DNA of 38,273 bases from Inquilinus limosus DSM 16000 (GTDB lineage Bacteria > Pseudomonadota > Alphaproteobacteria > DSM-16000 > Inquilinaceae), in the NCBI RefSeq assembly GCF_000423185.1, contig NZ_AUHM01000046.1:1-38273 (forward strand), given 5' to 3'. Position 1 is the first letter of the stretch. Every line of letters starts with the position of its first letter. Below the pieces are notes generated by a model, which worked only from the letters and a program-made list of their open reading frames with translations, had not been told where the DNA came from and did not search any database. Shown here one piece after another: positions 34,501-38,273 of this stretch. The position numbers were made by a program, and so were the translations under genes.

Positions 34501-34543
34501 CCAGGAGCATGGCTTCACCGCCAGGCTTCGCGTGAGGTTCTGA
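31535..34543 (+). CDS. Autotransporter subtilisin-like serine protease (type Va secretion)
   Basis: A 1002-residue outer-membrane autotransporter. A signal peptide (residues 1-26, ending SLAQQ) precedes an S8 protease domain (about 40-410) with the complete triad: Asp69 in AVIDTGLD, His105 in GNGHGTHVGG and Ser357 in GTSMATPHVSGA, plus the oxyanion Asn225 in FAAGNEYS. An autotransporter beta-strand repeat follows (about 441-475; GAGTLVLSGDSSYTGPTTILGGTLAVDG), then a beta-helical passenger. The C-terminal translocator barrel (about 729-1002) ends in Phe (RLRVRF), as outer-membrane barrels do. The start at 31535 follows GGAAGGGGGGTAACC. The substrate is unknown; self-processing or cleavage of surface proteins is usual in the family. 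Confidence 0.94.
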   Translation: MRSKSKAVRVLATTALVTPQISLAQQATLSVPVANDAEYARNWGVPMINALPAYRLGYTGKGVVVAVIDTGLDINHPEFAGRVSDALRNFGQSLAPGDVQDGNGHGTHVGGIIGAARDGRGMQGVAYEATLLPLRTIVDDRVDDAEAKAIEYAARHGATVISGSYGPETLEKQIQDKNGNWKDNPHYRQLGYQPIYDDPASLIANYEALKKAAAADVVMVFAAGNEYSNQPVASAMPDGNGMLPLITPENTAANKLYKFVDISYSDNADRNNPNTYRFISPTDPSVAKLDFSDLKGSLIAVVAVDRDGKIASYSNRCGLAAEWCLAAPGGEDPEEDPSVGIYSTWPGGGYKPDDGTSMATPHVSGAVAVVRSAFPYMNARQTIETILTSATDIGSPETYGQGLLNLGAAVGGPMEFRYAGVFDVDTKGYSSVWSNPISGPGDLTKRGAGTLVLSGDSSYTGPTTILGGTLAVDGSIVSRVGVAGAGTLAGSGTVGSLTVGQGGAVAPGSGLDPARAVGALAVNGDLVQRAGSTYEAGIAPGKSSDLIDVSGSATLDRGADVEVVRQGAGRFATDTRYTLLTADGGIIGTYGGLTGSPVVDLPFLDFALAYDPTNVFLDIDRSGTAFADVAATSNQRAVAARAEELGTGDTIHDAILNLTRAESRAAFDSLSGEIHASVAGALVEDSHFVRDAANDRLRAAFDPLRGPGAPLLADASGAGAPEAPDAPTGRISAWTRAFGGWGHLDGDGNAARLDRGTAGFLIGGDTPIADRWRVGLLAGYSRSSFDVNRRSSTGSSDNYHLGLYGGSQWGGLGFRTGVAYSWHEVDTSRHIGFGDYSAGLDADYGAGTFQAFGELGYRIDAGSAFFEPFANLAHVRVETDSFEEHGGTAALRGDGDTTDETFTTLGLRASSSFLLADVTMMVHGTAAWRHAYGDLTPEASLRFAGGDAFSIAGAPIARDAAVIEAGFDAGVTNAVSLGASYGGEIAAGAQEHGFTARLRVRF

Positions 34544-34548
34544 TCCGG

Positions 34549-34586
34549 CCGGCGGCCAAGTGCCGCGAAGGAAGCCCGGCCGCCGG
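34549..34586 (+). terminator. Possible stem-loop terminator after the autotransporter gene
   Basis: CCGGCGGCC (34549-34557) pairs with GGCCGCCGG (34578-34586) across a 20-base loop, six bases after the stop codon. Only a short TTCC follows, so intrinsic termination is doubtful, but the position fits. Confidence 0.35.
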
Positions 34587-34601
34587 TTCCCCGTTCGAGG
34601 T

Positions 34602-34748
34602 TCAGGCCCGTTCCGCCGCGGCAGTGCGGCCCCGGACCGCGCTGACCAGGGCGAACGCGCCGCAGCAGCAGGCGGCGAAGAGGGGCAGGCCCTGGCCGGA
34701 CAGCTCCATCGCCAGCCCCGCCAAGGACGGCCCGGCGAGCGCGCCGAG
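34602..34748 (-). pseudogene. C-terminal fragment of an MFS transporter
   Basis: The last 48 or so residues of a transporter can be read, from LGALAGPSLAGLAMELSGQGLPLF to the stop after GRTAAAERA. This is the typical last helix pair of a major facilitator protein. Upstream the frame runs straight into phage protease sequence near 34749, so the rest of the gene was removed by the event that joined the two. It is unrelated in position to the MFS remnant near 18000. Confidence 0.6.
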
Positions 34749-34749
34749 C

Positions 34750-35181
34750 CCTCGCCGTCGTCCTCGGCGGCGAACTGAACCGGCGGCAGCCCCTCGACCG
34801 CCGGCGGGTGGGCGCCTAGGAAGCCGACATGCTTGAGGTACCAGGTGCCGGGCACCGGGTTGGATTTCGCATCCGGCGGGAGAAGCAGGCGGAAACGTTG
34901 GAGTAGCGCCCGTCATTGACGAGCTGGGTGAAGGCGGCCTCGACCCGCTCGGGCGCGACCCGCAGCGTGTTGCCCTTGGCCTCGACCTTTCCGACCCAGC
35001 CCCAGGCCGGATCTTCGATCTTGGGATAGCCGATGACGAGCGGAGCGGGCCGCAGCGCCGGGTCATACGCGGCGGCCGACGCCGCCAGATCCTCCGCCGT
35101 GATCGTGACGTTGGCGCCGCTGGCATCCGTGCGGGTGCCGGCGCGGAAGGCGTCGAAGGGATTGAGCGGGGCGTTGGGCAC
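34750..35181 (-). pseudogene. Mu-like phage head protease/scaffold (gpI-type) gene, frameshifted and truncated
   Basis: The 5' part encodes NPFDAFRAGTRTDASG, DPALRPAPLVIGYPKIEDPAWGWV and RYSNVSACF, the N-terminal pattern of phage I-type head maturation proteases. Near 34888 the frame shifts. The continuation in the next frame, LPPDAKSNPVPGTWYLKHVGF and LGAHPPAVEGLPPVQFAAEDD, is the expected family sequence and then stops at the joint with the MFS fragment. The start is GTG at 35181 after GAGGTTCGCCT. One indel plus loss of the C-terminal half make it non-functional. Confidence 0.72.
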
Positions 35182-35375
35182 AGGCGAACCTCGATCGGAA
35201 CGGGATCGAGGGCTGTGATAGTTTGGGAGGCCCCGGTGTAAGCTGGCCCAATCGTTGGGGCAGAGCGCCCCTCCAGGGTGGCCTCAGGCTGCCATCGCGT
35301 AGGGGCTATGTCCAATGCGCCCGCAGGATCGACGCTAACGGGGGGCTAACGGGCTTAGGACGCGCATTCAGATCA

Positions 35376-37088
35376 TCATTGGGGGTTCGGAGCCAAAGAG
35401 GCTTGGCGCCCGCCCGCGTCCGTCTCGTCTCGGCGGTTCTTAGGGTCCATCAGCCACATATTCATCGCCATACGTTCACAATAGACGTCGAGCAAATCAT
35501 CGCGCTTGAGTGTTCGAAGCTCTTCGATTTCGGGGGGATCCCCAATGAATTCGAGCAGCTTCTCGCGCGTAGTTCCCCGGTAGGCGTCGTAGAAAAAGTC
35601 AAATGCGTCGAGTGGGCTGCTGATGCCCTTCGGAACGTTCTTTACCACCCCAAAGAACGTCTCCGGAGACCGCCTGTAAGCGGCCAACTCGGCATCAGTC
35701 AAAGGCATTGTGACCATGTTATGCATGCCATCGTCGGTTCTCAATATTGCCGAGACAAGCTTTTCTGCCTCCAACACCGTCGCCTCGACTAGAACTCCGG
35801 CCATTTCCTTGCCGTCATGGTTAAATAGGTATGAATTTCCAATCAATATTCGCTCCGTTCGTTCTTCGGAAAACGCCTCTTCAGGGAGGCTGCCGTCGAA
35901 GGTGCTCGGAATCTCTGCGTGTTGCTCCAGAGCCTTGAAGAGCATCCACATTTCGATATGCCGGCGCCGCCCCTGAACTGCATCCAATAGGCGTTTGGCA
36001 TTACGGCCAGGCGGAAAGTCAGGAATCTTAAACCCCCAGACGAGCACCTCCTTTGGGCCGGCTACCTCTTCGAGGTGGTGCATGTACGGCCGGTTTGTGA
36101 TGAACAGGTATGCGGGCGGTGCTGGAGAAACCGTTACCGAGCCATCAGGTTCGGTCCGCCGAATTGTGAGAGTGCCTTCAAGTTCCGCCACCTCCGCCTC
36201 GATAGATGCGAGCCAGACCGGCCTCCCGTCGACCGCGAAAGCATGGGCCCGACTCAACTCGATAAATACGATGCGTTCGTATGCGGCCTTCTTCCGGAGT
36301 GCCTGCTGAAGCTTTGTTCGAATCGTCGCCGGATGCTCTGACTTGCCGGCTAGCTTTGATCTCGCCGAAACGGCCTTAGCCTCCACTGCGAATTTCCGAC
36401 CGGTATCCATGTGGGTCGCAATGAACTCGCAATGAGAGGAGTCGCCATCGCTCTCGTCTTCAAACTCGATCTTGAATCCAGCTCTGGCGAAGCAGCCGAT
36501 GACATAGGCTTCGTATAGAGCACCCTCGAAGTTGTCCCGGTTCATTAATCGCTTCAATAGTAGCGGAGGCAATTCGGCATTATGAGCGGACAGATAAAGA
36601 TCATAAGATAGCCCCAGAAGCGCGCGCACAGCCCCCGTTGCTTGAGCGCTGTAGAGTCCCGCCTCGTGCGTTACCCTATCCGACTGATTGAACTCTCCCC
36701 ACATCGTTAGCCATTCGATGATAGGGTGCCGATCACCACGAGCCTTCTGGAGTTCCAGGTTGCCCCAATCTGATGGGAAAACAATGCGTAGATATGAGAG
36801 CAAAAAGTCATGAAACGTTTTCCAGTCCTTTGAGTGATACCCACGGCGCCCAACAAATACTACCCGCTGGCCAGACACCTCAACCGACATGATCGGCTTG
36901 CCGAGACCTTGCATTAGGCGACGCCTGTGCTCATTTGCGTCGGATCTGGCGAATTTTAACTGGACTTGCTTGATGAAACTCTCATCGATAGGAGAATTAT
37001 CTCTTTTTGAATTGTTCAATATACAGCACTTCTTGTACTTCTTTCCGCTGCCGCAGGGGCACGGCGCGTTCCGGCCGATCTTCGCCAT
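35376..37088 (-). CDS. SEC-C zinc-motif protein with a PD-(D/E)xK nuclease-like motif
   Basis: A 570-residue protein. Residues 1-22 hold a SEC-C metal-binding motif, APCPCGSGKKYKKCC (Cys10, Cys12, Cys21, Cys22). The middle has a restriction-endonuclease-like pattern: Glu188 and Glu193 in NFEGALYEAYVIG, Glu221 in SHCEFIATHMD, then FAVEAKAVS with Glu236-Ala-Lys238, fitting E...E-x14-ExK. The rest is mixed helix and strand that I do not recognise. There is no signal peptide or membrane segment. The gene is much more AT-rich than all its neighbours, a sign of transfer, and lies between Mu-like phage fragments. The ATG at 37088 starts exactly at the SEC-C motif, although the frame continues upstream into phage sequence. 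A nuclease role, perhaps in defence, is inference. Confidence 0.82.
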   Translation of the reverse strand: MAKIGRNAPCPCGSGKKYKKCCILNNSKRDNSPIDESFIKQVQLKFARSDANEHRRRLMQGLGKPIMSVEVSGQRVVFVGRRGYHSKDWKTFHDFLLSYLRIVFPSDWGNLELQKARGDRHPIIEWLTMWGEFNQSDRVTHEAGLYSAQATGAVRALLGLSYDLYLSAHNAELPPLLLKRLMNRDNFEGALYEAYVIGCFARAGFKIEFEDESDGDSSHCEFIATHMDTGRKFAVEAKAVSARSKLAGKSEHPATIRTKLQQALRKKAAYERIVFIELSRAHAFAVDGRPVWLASIEAEVAELEGTLTIRRTEPDGSVTVSPAPPAYLFITNRPYMHHLEEVAGPKEVLVWGFKIPDFPPGRNAKRLLDAVQGRRRHIEMWMLFKALEQHAEIPSTFDGSLPEEAFSEERTERILIGNSYLFNHDGKEMAGVLVEATVLEAEKLVSAILRTDDGMHNMVTMPLTDAELAAYRRSPETFFGVVKNVPKGISSPLDAFDFFYDAYRGTTREKLLEFIGDPPEIEELRTLKRDDLLDVYCERMAMNMWLMDPKNRRDETDAGGRQASLAPNPQ

Positions 37089-38036
37089 CGAGCACCACAT
37101 TGCATGAACAGAGTGGGAGACTATATCATTGTTTTGCCGCCACGACTGAGCCGCACCGCCCGGCATCGTTAAGGCGTGGGGCAGGCCCGGGGGGGCGGGT
37201 TCCCGGCCGTAGTCATGGCGCTGATACAGCAGAACGCCCGTGCGCTGGCGATCGAGATACGAGACCGTGTCCGGCGGAAACGCCGTCGCGCCGCTCCAGC
37301 CCTGGCCCATCCAGCCGAAGGTGGCGATGCCGCCCTTCCGCCCGTCCATGTCGAACCGCCGAATGTAGCGCCGGCGCAGGCGCCATTTCGGCGCCGCGTC
37401 CTTCGGGGCGATGTTCTGCCAGTCGACCCAGATCTTGTCGGGATCGAGAATGGCCATCGCCGGGGCGAGGATCTGTCGGTGGCGATCGAACTTGGTCACC
37501 TTCAGCTCGCCCCGGCTGTTGCGGAACAGCTCTTCCGACAAGGTGATCCGAGATCCCTTCGGGTCGCGCCAGACAACGGGCTGGCCTATGTCGGCGCCGA
37601 ACGGCCGCAAGAACGCGCGGACATAGTCCTCCTCCGCCAGGCCATCGGGCATCGACGTGACACCAGGGTCTCGCGGCGCCGGCATCGGAGGCGGAGACGC
37701 CGGAGCGGGCACGTCGGGCGGCGGCAGCGGCTTGCGCAGCTCGGGCGGGGTGACGCCCCGCATCCAGTTGTCGCCGAAGTCGGTGTCGATGCCCTTCGAG
37801 GTCCAGACGGTCTCGATTGAGCCGCCCGGCGCGCGCACCTCACGCGGCTCCATCTCGATCTCGGGCGGGCCGACGGTGACCTTCAGGCCGTAGCGCTCGA
37901 GGTCCCGCTCCGACAGGCTCTGAGCATGGCACCTACAATTCCACCCATTGGGCGGCCAGTGGGGGCGCCGCCACGGTTGATCGATCGACCGGATGATGTC
38001 GTGCCAGGCGTAGTGCTCGGGCCGTGACCGGGCCGA
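37089..38036 (-). pseudogene. Mu gpF-like head morphogenesis protein, C-terminal part with PBECR nuclease-like domain
   Basis: The 5' end is lost. The readable protein starts near RPEHYAWHDIIRSID and shows the gpF signature HWPPNGWNCRCHAQSLSERDL. After a Pro-rich linker (about 60 codons on) comes a phage PBECR-type domain, the Barnase/EndoU/ColicinE5-D/RelE-like fold often attached to gpF proteins: RITLSEELFRNSRGELKV, DPDKIWVDW, RYIRRFDMD, GWSGATAFPP and YLDRQRTGVLLYQR. An in-frame TAG lies about 50 bases upstream of the first recognisable codon, and no good start is seen. The frame is not closed at its 3' end: it reads on into the SEC-C gene. Confidence 0.7.
37120..37125 (-). promoter_or_regulatory. 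Possible -10 box of the SEC-C gene
   Basis: On the minus strand TATAGT lies 32 bases before the SEC-C start, inside the AT-rich stretch that begins near 37140. No convincing -35 box is seen. If used, the SEC-C gene would be expressed on its own and not as part of the phage reading frame. Confidence 0.25.
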
Positions 38037-38114
38037 AGCACCCGCCCCGCCAAAGCGCGCGCCCGGCTACTCCCGCGGGGTGTGGCGATCCAGGCGGCGG
38101 GCCCGTCTCAGGCG

Positions 38115-38141
38115 GTTAACACAATGTGCAGTTGCGTTAAC
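38115..38141. promoter_or_regulatory. Long inverted repeat upstream of the last gene, candidate operator
   Basis: Two GTTAAC sites (38115-38120 and 38136-38141) are the ends of an inverted repeat with 10-base arms, GTTAACACAA and TTGCGTTAAC, that differ at one position, and a 7-base centre. It lies 28 bases upstream of the ATG at 38169, a typical place for a dimeric repressor to bind. Confidence 0.5.
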
Positions 38142-38168
38142 TCGGCATTCTCGTTCATGATATGTTCC

Positions 38169-38273
38169 ATGCAGGAACTGCCGCCCGATCTCGACATCCA
38201 GGCGTATTGCCGCGGCCTCGCGCTGCAGCAGGTCGAGATGCTCTCGCGTCTCGCCGAGATCGGCATGCGGCTG
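38169..38273 (+). CDS. Hypothetical protein, N-terminal part (runs off the window)
   Basis: Thirty-five codons are visible: MQELPPDLDIQAYCRGLA followed by a helical stretch with LQQVEMLSRLAEIGMRL. No family is recognised with confidence. An ATG at 38162 is in another frame. The ribosome-binding site is poor. The inverted repeat at 38115-38141 just upstream suggests regulated expression. The strand is opposite to the phage fragments, so it may belong to the host chromosome or to another part of the relic. Confidence 0.45.
   Translation, partial: MQELPPDLDIQAYCRGLALQQVEMLSRLAEIGMRL

Larger units (their letters stand above)
34750..38060 (-). mobile_element. Remnant of a Mu-like prophage head-gene region with an inserted cargo gene
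   Basis: A gpF-like head morphogenesis fragment and an I-type protease fragment lie on one strand in the order found in Mu-like phages (F before I). Both are broken: the F fragment has lost its 5' part and the I gene is frameshifted and cut off. An intact AT-rich gene (35376-37088) sits between them. No integrase, transposase, terminase, portal or tail gene is present, so this is a relic. Outer limits are approximate. Confidence 0.65.

Noticed and set aside
36889-37820. Several plus-strand frames opposite the SEC-C and PBECR region
   Set aside because: They are short or Arg/Pro-rich and antisense to recognised domains, with no support of their own.
35376-37853. The 825-residue frame taken as one genuine protein
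   Set aside because: Composition changes abruptly near 37140, the two halves belong to different families, and the SEC-C motif begins immediately after an ATG. It is annotated as a phage fragment plus a separate gene, with the fusion kept as a question.

Overview
The window is high-GC, gene-dense DNA with the codon use, regulator families and repeats of an alphaproteobacterium. A Rhodospirillales-type soil or plant-associated genome (Azospirillum/Inquilinus-like) fits best, but this is inferred from gene style and from two dispersed palindromic repeat families, not from a marker gene. No rRNA, tRNA or CRISPR array was seen.

Layout. (1) 1-252: right end of an IS630-family element, inserted at the stop codon of a LysR regulator. 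(2) 250-2223: LysR regulator divergent from an aldo/keto reductase. (3) 2227-10950: a complete malonate decarboxylase locus. On the minus strand lies mdcA-mdcB-mdcC-mdcD-mdcE-mdcG-mdcH. Divergent from it, on the plus strand, are a GntR/FCD regulator and a MatC-type malonate carrier. Malonate enters through MatC. MdcB and MdcG make and attach the dephospho-CoA-derived prosthetic group to the carrier protein MdcC. MdcH loads it with malonyl, MdcA exchanges malonate for acetyl on the carrier, and MdcD/MdcE decarboxylate. The two cofactor genes mdcB and mdcG each carry a copy of a long palindromic repeat in their 5' parts that can be read in frame. (4) 10952-17806: a BTAD/TPR regulator and a GlxA-type AraC regulator, two DUF4242 paralogues flanking a DUF1127 protein, a methanethiol methyltransferase-like membrane protein and an RTX calcium-binding protein, then a decayed MFS gene. 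(5) 18180-25092: a rhamnoside-use locus with a LacI regulator, a GH78 alpha-L-rhamnosidase, a sugar-binding protein and two ABC permeases (no ATPase gene nearby). (6) 25222-29746: Crp/Fnr regulator, GcvA-like LysR, two tandem LuxR-type regulators and a DUF924 protein. (7) 29830-34543: three small exported proteins and a subtilisin-type autotransporter. (8) 34602-38273: a wrecked region with an MFS tail, a frameshifted phage head protease, and a truncated Mu gpF-like gene with a PBECR nuclease domain. Between the two phage genes sits an intact AT-rich gene for a SEC-C protein with a PD-(D/E)xK-like motif. A partial gene at the right edge sits behind a long inverted repeat.

The most unusual items are the SEC-C/nuclease-like gene, which occupies a cargo (moron) position between Mu-like head genes and is fused in frame to the phage fragment upstream, and the dispersed palindromic element whose second hairpin varies in sequence while keeping base pairing and which is translatable in two enzymes of one pathway.
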